A stretch of 64,000 bases of DNA, taken from the NCBI GenBank assembly GCA_964036275.1, contig OZ038438.1, positions 18,295,918-18,359,917 on the forward strand. Direction: 5' to 3'. This stretch comes from Litoditis marina (lineage: Eukaryota > Nematoda > Chromadorea > Rhabditida > Rhabditidae). The translations under genes and the position numbers were made by a program. Positions 24,641 to 35,219 of this stretch are shown piece by piece. Numbering within the stretch: position 1 is the stretch's first letter; the number at the start of each line of letters is the position of its first letter. The notes below the pieces were generated by a model. That model was not told the origin of the DNA, searched no databases, and saw only the letters and a list, made by a program, of their open reading frames with translations.

Positions 24641-24799
24641 AACTCTTTTTCTATGGTTAGGAAGTAACGGTAATTTTTGATAAAAATGATATTTTTGAAC
24701 AATAATCTAAACAAGGAATTTTGTGTTTTTCTATTGGAGTTTTTAACCGCGCCGTAGTTCAGAACGTTTGTGTAGTTATAACCTCGTTCAAGTGTTAGC

Positions 24800-24880
24800 A
24801 AATTTTGTGCTCCAGGCAGGAATCGAACCACCGTTCGCCGTGCGTAAATAGAGCTTTTATCCAATCCGCCATTCCGACAT
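24800..24880 (-). repeat. tRNA-like sequence (degenerate tRNA or second SINE family)
   Basis: On the minus strand an A-box-like TGGCGGATTGG and a B box GGTTCGATTCC are spaced as in a tRNA, but neither the acceptor nor the T stem pairs properly. A functional tRNA is unlikely. Confidence 0.45.
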
Positions 24881-25240
24881 GTGAATAGGAATGAAAACCA
24901 AGCTGTACCCGCCTGTCAAGAGATCTCCATTGGAAAAATGATTCCTACTACACGTTTAACTCTTCTTTCATTTTTACTTTCACAAAATCGGTCTATCCAT
25001 AATTTTTGCGAGACCATTTTCGGTCGTCTCACACGTAATATTCAAATTTACGACACACCTGAAAAATACGTATACCTCAACTTTTTTATGGCTTTTTAAC
25101 AGTGTTAGAAATTCCGGAATGAGTTGATTTTGAGCAAAACTATGCCCAGATTTGAGGAGGCGGACACTTTTGTCGCCGCCGCCCCGCACGGAAGCCATTT
25201 CTGCAAGACGTTGGGTGTGCGTGTACAAAAAACGACACCG

Positions 25241-25588
25241 CGCAACTGCCATGAGTGATTCATGTCCTTATCAACTTCCAATACGGTTATTTTAACTCTT
25301 CCATACTTACTAACTTGAATACAAGTAGAGATAACTCATGCATTCTTCTTCAATCATACTTATGCAGATCAATAGGCTTTACGTAATACATTTCACATCA
25401 GTGACTCAGATCTTACAGGCGCCGCCTACCAGTTGCGATCTGACAGGACTTCTTCCCCGCGACCCGAGACGGACGGCTCGGCTTTATTTTCTGTTATTTA
25501 TTCGATCTGTTATATGAATCCATCTTCTTTCTTTGTTTGTTTGTGCATGCGAGCTCATAGGAATACTTCCTACTCGCACACACCTCTT
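25241..25588 (+). repeat. 5' LTR of retrotransposon 1
   Basis: Nearly identical to the split 3' LTR: shared landmarks include TGCCATGAGTGATTCATGTC, CATACTTACTAACTTG and GCGACCCGAGACGGACGG. Directly followed by TGGTAGCAGC, the same primer-binding motif as in retrotransposon 2. Confidence 0.85.
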
Positions 25589-27437
25589 TGGTAGCAGCTC
25601 TGGTAACTTTTCCACCGACCCTTCGTTCGCTAGATTTATTTCCCACCCACCCTCCCTCTCTCAAGTTTCGGTTCTTTCAATTTTTATGGAAAAAGTTCAC
25701 TTCTCTTTGTTCTAGTATTTGTTTGTGTCCCTTTGCGGCGCCTTATCACCACTTCTTGCGTTTTCTCGTAATGCCGTCCACGCAATTGGTGGGGCGCACG
25801 AGAAAACTTGGTTTGACATTCAATTGCGCAGTGAGCTGCGGACAGTGAGTGTTGTCCCTTTCGACCCCGTTGAGTTGTTCCCTCCCGCTGGTGTGTTGTT
25901 AGGTGGGGTCGCCCCACCAGAGGATGTCGAGAGGCCTCTCCGCTTTTTGAGTTTTCTTGATTGTTTCTCTGCACTATGGGCCCATTTAGTACGTTGAACA
26001 CGATAGGTTAACTCACTAAGCTCCTCGAATTTTCGCCGTTGCAGCGGTGGAGGTGGAACTTTTGGGTGGTTTTGCTGATCAGTTGTTGTGGCTAACGGGA
26101 GTATTTTGGTTGAGAAAGGTGACCAATTGTAGTGATTCCCCAAGTTTTCTCACAGATTATGGTTTCAAATGTGGTTGTGTTAGCGGCGTCGCGGACGGCC
26201 GGCTCGTGTCCTTTTGAGGCACCTTATGATCAGTTTAAATGTATTTAAAAGAAAATTCTTGCTTTTGGTTGGAAAACGACGTTGAACCTGATGTTTTGGA
26301 GAACTGATTGTTTTCAAATCAAATGTACCTAATCATTTCTTGTTGACCTTCCCGTCAGTTTTGTGTTATTTGTTGATGGTGGAGAAACTAAAGTTTGGCG
26401 ATTTATTTGCCCCTTCGAGGCAGCTTCTCAAAAACCGAACTTTTGCTTTCTGTTGGAAGAGCGAAATGACAATGTGTGGTTGTCTCGTCGATTTAACTCT
26501 TGATTTTGTTTTTGCTGTTGTCTGCTTTCTTTTATGGCAATGACGTCATGAGAACTTTTGTAAAAGCTGAACCATGTCAGCAAAACTCTCGCTGATTAAG
26601 TTACACTACCGCAACCGAAGCATGTTTAATTTCCAAGTTCAACGACCTTCACGTTTTCTGGACTCAATCCAAGTTTTCTCTCAGATTTGTGTTTCTCGAT
26701 TTGGTGTTTCGTTATCGGCGTCGCCGACGGCCGTTCTGTCCCTGTGAGGCAGCTTAAGAAAATTGAAAAAAAGTGTTGAGCTACAGTGAATCGATGAGAA
26801 TTCGACGTTTGCAAATATATTAATACGTGTACCAAAACGTGTCCCAGTTTCAGTTCTTGTGTTCGTTTTGTGATGTGTCTGGTCCGGCAATGACTGACTT
26901 TTGCCCTTTTGTGGCAACTCGATCAAAACCTTTGTTTATAGTGAGAAGAACGCAATAATGAGGTTGTTTTCTGAAAAGAACACCGCAGCTTTAGGTGATC
27001 CCTCGCCTTTACTTTCTTTGCTGTGCATCTGGTCTATATCACCAGCAGTTATATTTGGTGTAGACAGAATTTGTTGGTTCCACCGTTCACTTTGCCTCAG
27101 ACAACCATGCTTGCTTGTTCAAATTGCAAAACAAGAAAAGTACATGCGAAGCGCTCCGTGATCGTCTAATCTCTCACTCCTTTTCCCTCTCTCGTACCCG
27201 TTTTTTGTTACAACCGCGCGCGCAACATTCTATACAGTACTATCGCGGCTCTTTATCAAAAACATCGGCCCGCTGAGAGCAGATAATCATGGGAACATTT
27301 TAGATAAAAGGAATGCCAAACATTTTTGCGGAGATGATTGATAAATATTGTTTTCACAAACACCCGCTCATAGCGTCTCATCTCATTCCTTCGTGTCGGT
27401 TCCAGAAAGAAAGCTACTTTCTTCACCGTTCGTTTGC

Positions 27438-27520
27438 TTTGTAAGTCCCCACTGCAGGTGTGTTTCACTCATCCTTTGCTTTGTTTTTTGTAAGTCCCTA
27501 CTGCAGGTGTGTTTCACTCA
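27438..27520 (+). repeat. Direct repeat in retrotransposon leader
   Basis: GTAAGTCCC(C/T)ACTGCAGGTG followed by TGTTTCACTCAT occurs twice, about 50 nt apart. Each copy includes both a GTAAGT and a CAGGTG context, so they could serve as splice sites. Confidence 0.7.
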
Positions 27521-27653
27521 TACTCAGTCGAGGTACATCTCATTCCTCTTCCTTCTGATTCAACCCTCCCTAGTTTTACTGTGTTGTTTTATACTCTTAT
27601 GCACTGTGTGTGTGACCTTCTTCCCTGCCTTTGCCGGGACTTATTCAAATACA

Positions 27654-28352
27654 ATGTCCATGAGAAGATTCAACTCGAATCAAAATCTGGCGCAAGTGGC
27701 GCAGCAGGTAGACAATGCTCCGCAAGTTAATGTATTCGGTCCTTTAGTTGGCCACCAATCATCACCTCTCTCTACCTATACTGGCGGTACAGGGGCAGAC
27801 TTTCGCATCTGGCTAAGACGTTTCGAAGATGTATTGGCGATCGCCGGTCCTCAAATGACCGATGAAGTCAAAAAGAAAAGTTGGCTAGCATTCTTAGATC
27901 ATTCTGCTCGTGACCGGGCAGAGGAACTGCTAACCCCAGCCACCACGTTTAGCCAATTGAAGGACGGACCACGTGTGGCATTTGATGATCCACAGAAAAA
28001 GGAGATCGCGAAACAACAGCTTCGGCAACTTCGTCAACGACAAGGTGAATCAATTGAAGATTACAGTAACCAGGTCAAATCGTTGGCACGTCTAGCTACA
28101 ATAGGTCAAGCACGCGCTATCACTGAAGAAAAAGCCCAAGAGGCGTTCATTGATGGTTTGAAATTCGATATTCGTTTCCATGTAAAAGCGACTTCCCTCT
28201 TAACTTTTCAGGATGCTGTTAATCGCGCTTTACGTTTTGAAAATTTGCTGGGTGAGGTAACTCGTTCTGGAACAATGACGCCAACTAACACGGAAATGTC
28301 TCAAGCTCTCATAAACTTAATACATAATTTGAATCTTGACAGCGGTTTGTAA
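27654..28352 (+). CDS. Retrotransposon gag (capsid-like) protein, 232 aa
   Basis: The start is the ATG at 27654 (MSMRRFNSNQNLAQ); the open frame upstream of it lies in the non-coding leader. The core reads FRIWLRRFEDVLAIAG...EQ-like ELL...QLRQRQGESIEDYSNQVKSLA...AQEAFIDGL, typical of the retrotransposon gag/capsid fold of Gypsy-type elements. A TAA at 28350 interrupts the frame; the same frame stays open to 28598 and then contains the nucleocapsid-like knuckle. Role: packaging of element RNA. Confidence 0.8.
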   Translation: MSMRRFNSNQNLAQVAQQVDNAPQVNVFGPLVGHQSSPLSTYTGGTGADFRIWLRRFEDVLAIAGPQMTDEVKKKSWLAFLDHSARDRAEELLTPATTFSQLKDGPRVAFDDPQKKEIAKQQLRQLRQRQGESIEDYSNQVKSLARLATIGQARAITEEKAQEAFIDGLKFDIRFHVKATSLLTFQDAVNRALRFENLLGEVTRSGTMTPTNTEMSQALINLIHNLNLDSGL

Positions 28353-28598
28353 AACGGTAAATCATCTAGTCAGTATGAAACAGGCGAGATGAATGACAAC
28401 CATCACTACAGTAGGCAACCAAACGCGCAGCCTGCCTTTGACGGGCCTTATCAGAACCAACACACTTCTCAAAACAGAATTAGTCAGCCGGCACTGATGA
28501 GCAATATTAAGTGTTTCCGGTGTGGTTACGTTGATCATTATCAAATTCATTATCCGTTTGAGAATATTTTTGACAATATGGCTGTTCATAAACAGTAA
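28353..28598 (+). pseudogene. In-frame downstream part of gag with degenerate zinc knuckle
   Basis: Same reading frame as gag after the TAA. It encodes CFRCGYVDHYQIHYPF: the CX2C and H of a CCHC knuckle are present but the final cysteine is missing. Either gag is split by a premature stop or readthrough is used; decay is the simpler explanation. Confidence 0.65.
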
Positions 28599-28652
28599 CA
28601 TTTCCCTAGCCAGCACTATCCGTAACCAAATACAACACTGTTTTGTTTTTCA

Positions 28653-28777
28653 GAAACACAGAAGATGATATCACGCAACCTCAGTCGTGGAGGAATCTGG
28701 ACTCCCCGAAGTATGAAACGTTGATGCTAAGGAAAAGCGACCGAGCCGATGTACGGATAACAGGAAATGGAGCAAAA
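28653..28777 (+). other. Exon-like open stretch in retrotransposon 1
   Basis: Preceded by TTTTGTTTTTCAG and ended by AAAA|GTAAGT. It reads NTEDDITQPQSWRNLDSPKY... with no stop. It could be a spliced portion of the element's coding region or a remnant of a protease/linker; not recognised. Confidence 0.35.
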
Positions 28778-29054
28778 AGTAAGTTTGCTCGTTTTTCTTC
28801 ATTTCTTTCCTAAATGTTTGCTGTTTTTTGTTAGGTATCTATCTACCCCGCTCGTGTTTAAAGTTTTGACAGACGTTATTGTAGTGTTCTTTGTCCTTTT
28901 TTTAGTCGTTTCAATGACTAACGTTCTCACTAAGTCCGGTATAATAATTCATTTTCAAATTCTCTAGATTCAAAACTATTTTCGATTCAAAATTATATTC
29001 AAAATTATTCATTTGTAGTGTTTATTTATCTCAACGTCCAGGGTCGGACTGCCC

Positions 29055-29068
29055 GGAAAGATGGGAGG
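29055..29068 (+). promoter_or_regulatory. Polypurine tract of retrotransposon 1
   Basis: GGAAAGATGGGAGG sits directly against the start of the 3' LTR, where plus-strand DNA synthesis is primed. Retrotransposon 2 has the closely similar AAAGGTGGGAGG at the equivalent place. Confidence 0.8.
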
Positions 29069-29131
29069 CGCAAGTGCCATGAGTGATTCATGTCCTTATC
29101 AACTTCCAATACGGTTATTTTAACTCTTCCA
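29069..29131 (+). repeat. 3' LTR of retrotransposon 1, first part
   Basis: Matches the first 63 nt of the 5' LTR (one mismatch seen near the start), then is broken off after CTCTTCCA by the Helitron-like insertion. Confidence 0.85.
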
Positions 29132-31104
29132 TCGCGCGGAGCGCGAAGCGCTCTGCGTGAGTTGTCTTTGGTTTGGCCATTGCGGACTCGTTTTTTCCTT
29201 TCAATTAACAAAAATCTTCAAACATATTCTTTTTTTGAAAACTAAAAAGAGAGAACGTTAGAGAATCACGAATTGAACATTGTGTGAAATTTTCAGCCAA
29301 ATCGGATAATTTTCGCCTGAGTTATGGTTTCGTGTCGTTGTTGAAAAGTTCCGCCGTAATTCGTCCCTCGTCCCTCCTCCCTCGTCCCTCGTCCCTCACG
29401 GAATTCTGTCCGCATCGTAGTGGAAAAACTACTGAACCAATTTGACTGAAATTTGAAACATCTATTCTATGGCAAAAGTTAGCTCGTCGCGCCAAGTATG
29501 AAATGTATATGTAATCTCTGGCGCCGGGCGCGGGCGCCAATAGGCGCCAAAAACGACTATTGGAAAAACTATCGAGCCGATTTAGCTGAAATTTGAAACA
29601 TGAGTTCTAATGCAAAATTTAGCCCGCCGCGCCAAATATGAGATGTATAGCTCCTCATTGGCGCCGGGCGCGGGCGCCAATAGGCGCCAAAAACCACTAT
29701 TGGAAAAAACTATCGAACCGATTTAGCTGAAATTTTAAACATGAGTTATAATGCAAAAGTTAGCCCGTCGCGCCAAATATGAGATGGATACATCATTATT
29801 GGCGCCCGGCGCTGGCGCCAATAGGCGCCAAAAACGGCGAAACACTATTTATCATCAACTAAAATGTTGAACACTAATAGAAATTGAATATTTTGGTGGA
29901 AAGTGTGAAAGTCTTTTTCCAAAACTGAAATTTCTCTTCTGGCGCTCGCACCAGGCGCCAGATGGCGCCAAAACCCAAACTCACGACAGCGTCAATGGAA
30001 TTGTCTGAAATTCGGTACACTAAATAACTATCACATGGCAAGTAAGATGCTCAATCTGAAAATCAAGAAAAGTTCTGTTGGCACTGTGCGCTGGCGCCAA
30101 TTGGCGCCAAAGTTGGAAAAATATCAGTTATCGTCAATCAAACTGTTTCAAGTTAACAGATATTGAATATTCCAATGTGAAATAAAGATCCACAAATTCA
30201 AAATCGAATTTTATCGTCTGGCTCGGAACAGACGCCAAATGGCGCCAAAACAAAAACACACGAAACTGACAATTGAATAGTTTGAATATTGCTCCAATCA
30301 GTAATTGACACATGTAGTGTGTACTGGTAGCTCAAAAACCTAGAAAATTTCGTTTCGTCCTGGGGCCAGACGCGTGTGTCAATTGACGCAGGAATGAAAA
30401 AAAAGTTTCAACGAAGGTTTTTGATGTGGTATTGGAAATAATGGCTATATTGTAAGTGAGTTGGTGTCTCTAATTGTAGATTTGTCAATGGCGCCAATCC
30501 CCATCGCTTATCGCCGCTAAAAGCTGTCAATCGGAACGTTTAGCGTTTTTGTTCAGTTGTTGATAGTCACAGAGCCAGTAACCTGCGTTATATTAGAACA
30601 TCAGCAATTTTATGGTCTGCATTCGGCTTCGTGCACACACAAAACTGAGATTTCCATAATAATATAATGAGTTCACAAGATCCACTCTGTGAATAGGCAA
30701 CATATGAAGTTGTAGGAGTACAACTAGCAAAAAAAGGACAATTAGTAAAAAGTGGGGGAACCAACAAATGTGTGAGTTGTGTTTGGTTCGACCTCGATAT
30801 CAGCAAAAAGTGAACGATACGAATTGCTGTGATACTGTAGCAGAAGTATTCTGCAAAAATAGAACTATACAAATGTTGCACAATGGTTCACAACGCACGC
30901 ATGTCGTACACATGAATTACCCTTCGGCAATTTCTGAAATATCATGCGGGCTTCGTGAACCATTATGCAACATTTGTATTGTTCTATTTTTGCAGAATAC
31001 TTCTGCTACAGTATCACAGCAATTCGTATCGTTCACTTTTTGCTGATATCGAGGTCGAACCAAACACAACTCACACATTTGTTGGTTCCCCCACTTTTTA
31101 CTAA
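29132..31104 (+). mobile_element. Non-autonomous Helitron-like element, copy A
   Basis: The interrupted LTR reads CTTCCA|TACTTACT in the intact 5' copy. Here the element begins TCGCGCGGAGCG after that A and ends ...TTTTTACTAA before that T. Insertion between A and T without duplication, a TC start and a CTRR (CTAA) end are the Helitron rules. The interior holds degenerate repeats with GGCGCC...GCCAATAGGCGCCAAAA (29520-30500), and its 3' 360 bp (30744-31104) is a large palindrome with arms of about 150 nt beginning TTAGTAAAAAGTGGGG. No RepHel protein is encoded. Copy B is at 63038 on the opposite strand. Confidence 0.8.
29520..30260 (+). repeat. GGCGCC-rich degenerate repeat array inside Helitron A
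   Basis: Units of roughly 120 nt end in GGCGCC-rich palindromes (GCCAATAGGCGCCAAAA). The first three are clear (around 29520, 29660, 29800), later units more diverged (29940, 30090, 30230). Between them TTTAGCTGAAATTTGAAACATGA-type sequence recurs. It resembles internal minisatellites known from some Helitrons. Confidence 0.75.
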
Positions 31105-31389
31105 TACTTACTAACTTGAATACAAATAGAGATAACTCATGCATTCTTCTTCAATCATACTTATGCAGATCAATAGGCTTTCGGTAATACATTTCACATC
31201 AGTGACTCAGATCTTACAGGCGCCGCCTACCAGTTGCGATCTGACAGGACTTCTTCCCCGCGACCCGAGACGGACGGCTCGGCTTTATTTTCTGTTATTT
31301 ATTCGATCTGTTATATGAATCCATCTTCTTTCTTTGTTTGTTTGTGCATGCGAGCTCATAGGAATACTTCCTACTCGCACACACCTCTT
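31105..31389 (+). repeat. 3' LTR of retrotransposon 1, second part
   Basis: Resumes with TACTTACTAACTTGAATACA and matches the rest of the 5' LTR up to CACACACCTCTT, with only scattered differences. Confidence 0.85.
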
Positions 31390-32350
31390 TGTTTTTTTCA
31401 ATCGCGTTTGCAAAATCGAGTCGAGGGGGCGTGGCGAAATCGAGGGGGCGTGGCGAAATCGACCAATCACAGCCCGACTATTCAAATTCAAAAAAGGCGG
31501 GAATTTCGAAAGTTTAAATAATACTCAAACTTTAAATAATACTCAAACCTATAATTTTAATTCAAATGAAACTTTTGGCATCACTGGATTCTGTTCACCC
31601 CTGACATTTCTCTGTTTCACCCCGAAACCACCCCTGTTTTAGCAGGGGCCAAACCGCGGTATGGCCCCTGCTAAGACAGGGAGAAAACAGGAATTTCTGG
31701 GGAAAATCAGAGAAATCTCAGTGATGAAAGAGAGAAATTACGGGTTGCTTCAGAAATTTTAGAAAATAAACATTTTTTTTCATTATCTAAAAGACAATAT
31801 CAAAAACACTTTGTAAATTTTTACATTAATTTATTAACCCTGCAGTTAATAGTTAAGTACTCTTCCATTATAAATCATATATGAACCGATTTCAAACTCA
31901 GAGTGAAACGACAAACGGCGGCCAGCCACGTCTGGCGGTGCGCCGTATCTAGTACGGGTTGGCTCTAATGTGTGCAGAACAGCTGATCGAGCCAGCTACT
32001 CTGGTGCGCCGCGCGCGAAATCGCTGTTTTCTCCCCGCCACATCCCTGCTAATGATTGCTCTATAATATCCCGTACATATCCCTGAAATACCTCCGGTAT
32101 TTCCCTACTAAAAATTTCAAAGTAAGTGCTGGGAAATTACCGGGAAATCACCCTGAATTATCCCTGATCTACCCCGATTTTCCCCCTACTTTCTCTCAGA
32201 AATTTCAGTGAAAATTTTCTCTCTGTTCTGTCAGGGAAGTCCAACTACCTATGATTTAAGGTTGTATTTATTCAAGTTATGGTTATATAATATTATAATT
32301 TGGCCACATTATTGGTTTTCACTAAACCGAATAGTAAAACAGAAAAAAAA
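31390..32350 (+). repeat. Dispersed repeat R, copy 1, with 0.66-kb insertion
   Basis: Contains GTTTGCAAAATCGAGTCGAG, GAGGGGGCGTGGCGAAATCG and further downstream TATTTATTCAAGTTATGGTT; the same order is found inverted at 43870-44395. Between about 31580 and 32250 an insertion is present whose ends resemble each other (CCCCTGACATTTCTCTG and, reversed, CCCTGACAGAACAGAG) and whose body has many GGGAAATTTC-type runs. Retrotransposon 1 is inserted into the left part of this repeat. Confidence 0.65.
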
Positions 32351-32851
32351 ACTTCAGTTTTTAAAATAATTAAGTTTAACTCGATTTTACTCAGTCATTT
32401 TTCACTCTATTCGGGAGTAGAGAATTATTTAGGACTGGTTATGTTTTAGTAAACGGAGACAGAACACTCGAATAAGAAAAGTTGTGAACGAATGTAGAGG
32501 AATAGTTAATTTGTTGTTTTGGTCCCATACTAAATAGGCTCAGATCCACATAATAACCAGAAAATACTATTGAAGATGAGGGTACGGAGTATGGGAAAAA
32601 ACACGTTTGAAGACCGATTCGAGGTTAGCTCTCTCCAAAACAGGTGTAAATGTCGGTGTTCAATGCTCTAAGCTCGAGTTGTTTGTAGTTTGATCCTGCT
32701 GGTTTTCAGTCAAATGAAACGTTCCATACAGGGACTCGTATTTAGTTTAATCATGGTTTTGTTAGATTATCAAATACCTACATGTTTGGTTTGCTTGTAG
32801 AGAACGAAAGAAGAAAACACTTGTGTTCTTGTAATGACTACAAAAGCTACA

Positions 32852-33166
32852 GTTGTGGAATAAGTGTGCTGGGTCAGTTGATGAGAAGAACGTTGTCAAT
32901 AGGGGTTTATTACTCAATAGGAATAGACATGAAAAGTGGAGTTATATGGTCGGAACCGAGCGCGATGCGTCGCGAAACCCTCTCTGCCGTTGCTCGTGTT
33001 TTGTCGGGGGCGTTGCCTGGAAGTAAAACATGTCCGCGAACAATTGTATTGATCAAAGGAACTTCTAGATCAGTTCTAAGTTAGAAGAGGAACAGAGGGA
33101 GATTATCAACTAGGTTACCTGAGTTACCGGTAAATATAAGTGATCGGTTATGAACCATCACTTACA
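32852..33166 (-). repeat. LTR of retrotransposon 2 (3' LTR on the minus strand)
   Basis: Identical to 36485-36796 apart from about three inserted bases near 33015. The open frame across it also appears in the other LTR and is not a gene. Confidence 0.9.
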
Positions 33167-33354
33167 CCTCCCACCTTTACAGAAGTCCGTCCCTGGACTA
33201 CTCTCAATTTATTGTTGGAAGAAATGAATATATTGGTGACGAAAAAGATTTAAACTCGTGTTTGCAGTTTTAGTTCAATAGGGAAATTCGTAATCCGAGA
33301 GGCAGTCTAATTTGGAACTAAATTGTTTTTTTTTTCACATCCGGTCAAATCACT

Positions 33355-33454
33355 TACTTGTATGAGAAGAGTTTCTGAGGCTTCTGAAGCAATCTTTCAT
33401 GTCCGCTTTGCAATGAATTTCTACTTTGGCAACAATTTCAGTTTTCACCACCAT
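33355..33454 (-). other. Exon-like minus-strand fragment in retrotransposon 2
   Basis: Opens with ATG (MVVKTEIVAKVEIHCKADMK...) and ends at ACAA|GTAAGT on the minus strand. Same strand as the element. Too short to recognise; may be a remnant of its coding region. Confidence 0.3.
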
Positions 33455-34153
33455 AATTCACTATCGCGACTAACTTAAGAACATCTGTTGATGTGTTCAT
33501 ATCTTAAAAACGAAGAGCGCTGTCAAATGTGCATATTCCTAATTCTTCAAAACGGTACTAGTATGAAATATCGGTATATTTTGCAATATATTTCAGTAAC
33601 TTGAAGCACATGCATGGAAGCTTTAATAACGGTTAGCAGTGTCTTTGTACTTTTGAATTTATTTTTCCAATTACCCTAAACATCACACATGTCCTCCAAT
33701 TTTCTGTTCTTAGTCGTTCACTAGATGGTGCTTGAGGGCGAGCATAGTAAGCTCGATGTTTTCATTTGTTTTTCAGAAAGTTTTTATAGGAAAATGAAGA
33801 AAATCGTAATTAATGGTTTTCTGTTTCGTAGTCATCTTAGAGTTCGTGACAGTGTAGAAAGGAATTGCTCAGCATTATGTCACAGATTCCATGTTTCATT
33901 TTGTTGCCAGCTGTTCGCAAGTTCGCATAATTTATCGATAAGATGAATTATTGGTTGTTACATGAATGGAAAGAGGCCTTACTATATTCACATATGTTCA
34001 TCTTCTACCAAGAACTTGACGGAGAGGAGCTACAGTTTGTTTAATTAATTAACATTAGGGATTGTTGTATTTTAGATACTTAAAGAAGGACGATTATGTG
34101 GTCCAATCGCAACGCTTCAGTCCTTTAAATCGCAATATATTTTTCAATTGCAG

Positions 34154-34904
34154 CCATCAATATACTTCACCGTTTGGGGAAACTCCGTCAAGATAAATCT
34201 CCACGTCCACTCAAAATATCTATCAAAGAAGATGTGCCCTTTCCACGTCTTATTGATCTATCTGATGCTATGAAACGTGATTCGTCATTGTCTACTTTCC
34301 ATGTTCGCAAGTTCGAGACTCCGGAGCAGCGAAGGGCCGGATTCCTCGCCAGACAGGCCAAACGAGATGCCACCGCAGCTGTTCCGACCACACTACAAAC
34401 TACGCCAGCCCCCGCAGAAACAAAAGAAAGCGTCGCCGAAACAACTTCGCCTGTAAAGGTACCCACAGAAGAATCTAGTGATGATGAATCCCTTGCTAGT
34501 GAAGATATTGTCGAATTTGATGATTTTCATGATAAAATGGTAAAACGTCTTCGTCAAATCTGGGACAATGGTGGCTATGTTCCAGACCTATATGCTTTAT
34601 TCCGTAAACTGCATTACAAGGACCAAAAGTTTGTATCTGATCGTTACTTCGAATTGTATAATTTCCGCCTTCACCAATAATTTACTGTTTTGGCTATATT
34701 TTTGGCTAATATTCAACAGATTTGTCACAATTGTCACGTAGTTTGTGTTTGTATATTGCTCTTCGTGCGACTGATATTGATTTGGCCCCAATGCAAGTTT
34801 GCTAATCAGACATCAACCTATGTATGCATTTCTCTTCATGTATGTTTTTTTTTCTCATTTAGCGCGCCTCGAGCGTATTAAATAAATAAATAAATAAATA
34901 AATA
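34154..34904 (+). mobile_element. LINE-like fragment with ORF1 remnant and (TAAA)n tail
   Basis: Encodes an open frame of 168 codons or slightly more (to TAA at 34680) followed by about 190 bp of 3' UTR and a (TAAA)7 tail at 34877-34906. The N-terminal LGKLRQDKSPRPLKISI resembles the RNA-binding C-terminal part of LINE ORF1 proteins. There is no endonuclease or RT. It is either a 5'-truncated insertion or an ORF1-only (HAL1-like) element. Inserted into the TTAA MITE. Confidence 0.7.
34174..34680 (+). CDS. ORF1-like protein remnant, 168 aa
   Basis: The open frame extends upstream of the first ATG to the insertion junction, so the protein is probably truncated at its N-terminus. Features: basic LGKLRQDKSPRPLK start, FETPEQRRAGFLARQAKRDA stretch, an Ala/Thr/Pro-rich linker, an acidic SSDDESLASEDIVEFDD segment and a C-terminal aromatic-rich YFELYNFRLHQ. 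Not a recognised host protein; LINE ORF1 is an inference from context. Confidence 0.5.
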   Translation: MGKLRQDKSPRPLKISIKEDVPFPRLIDLSDAMKRDSSLSTFHVRKFETPEQRRAGFLARQAKRDATAAVPTTLQTTPAPAETKESVAETTSPVKVPTEESSDDESLASEDIVEFDDFHDKMVKRLRQIWDNGGYVPDLYALFRKLHYKDQKFVSDRYFELYNFRLHQ

Positions 34905-35129
34905 AAGGACCGATGTAACGGGATTGGTCCACATAATCGTCCTTCTTTAATATAATAGAATACTGTGCATAATATAGAGTAGGACTAAAACTTGACTCCT
35001 ATCTACTGTGCAGTACTGAGATTTCTTGGAAATCACTTTCTCTACGGTTTATGACATCTTTCCATTCGTACTACATAAAAGGTGTTGATAGAGGGGGAAA
35101 TGGGAATATAACGAAGTTAATGAACTCAC

Positions 35130-35219
35130 CTGACTCTACTTCGTGACTATCTGTTGGCTTTCGTTTGGCGACTTCTGTTTCGGTTCTTTTTTTTTCGAGC
35201 CGAAGCGTATTCATCTAGC
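35130..35219 (-). other. Exon-like minus-strand start in retrotransposon 2
   Basis: On the minus strand an ATG opens MNTLRLEKKRTETEVAKRKP..., ending at GTCAG|GTGAGT. It follows the element leader, in the place where gag would begin. It may be the first coding exon of the element or chance. Confidence 0.3.

Larger units (their letters stand above)
25241..31389 (+). mobile_element. LTR retrotransposon 1 (gag-only, with Helitron inside its 3' LTR)
   Basis: 5' LTR 25241-25588, primer-binding site from 25589 (TGGTAGCAGC), long leader, gag at 27654, polypurine tract 29055-29068, and a 3' LTR split into 29069-29131 and 31105-31389 by a 2-kb insertion. No protease, reverse transcriptase or integrase is recognisable between gag and the 3' LTR, so the copy is non-autonomous. 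The flanks (24-nt GTGCGTGTACAAAAAACGAC-type sequence to the left, TTTTTTTCAATCGCG to the right) are contiguous in an inverted copy of the host repeat at 44340-44395, showing the empty site. No clear target duplication remains. Confidence 0.85.
34080..34950. mobile_element. TTAA-flanked MITE, copy 2, split by a LINE fragment
   Basis: Ends TTAAAGAAGGACGATTATGTGG and CCACATAATCGTCCTTCTTTAA match copy 1. Laid against copy 1 reversed, the left half runs to CAATTGCAG (34153) and the right half resumes at AAGGACCGATG (about 34905). The 750 bp between are foreign. Confidence 0.9.

Noticed and set aside
27348..27653. N-terminal extension of the gag open frame
   Set aside because: Composition is not gag-like and the segment lies in the direct-repeat leader; the ATG at 27654 fits better.
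29520..30260. Regularly spaced GGCGCC repeats as a CRISPR-like array
   Set aside because: Units are degenerate, spacers are themselves repeated, the context is eukaryotic and the array lies in a Helitron-like element.
30768..31144. Pair of near-identical proteins MCELCLVRPRYQQ... on both strands, also at 63 kb
   Set aside because: Mirror-image translations of the palindromic 3' end of the Helitron-like element; no evidence of expression.
32782..33084. 100-aa open frame, repeated at 36499-36714
   Set aside because: Lies in the two LTRs of retrotransposon 2 and runs antisense to the element; not a gene.
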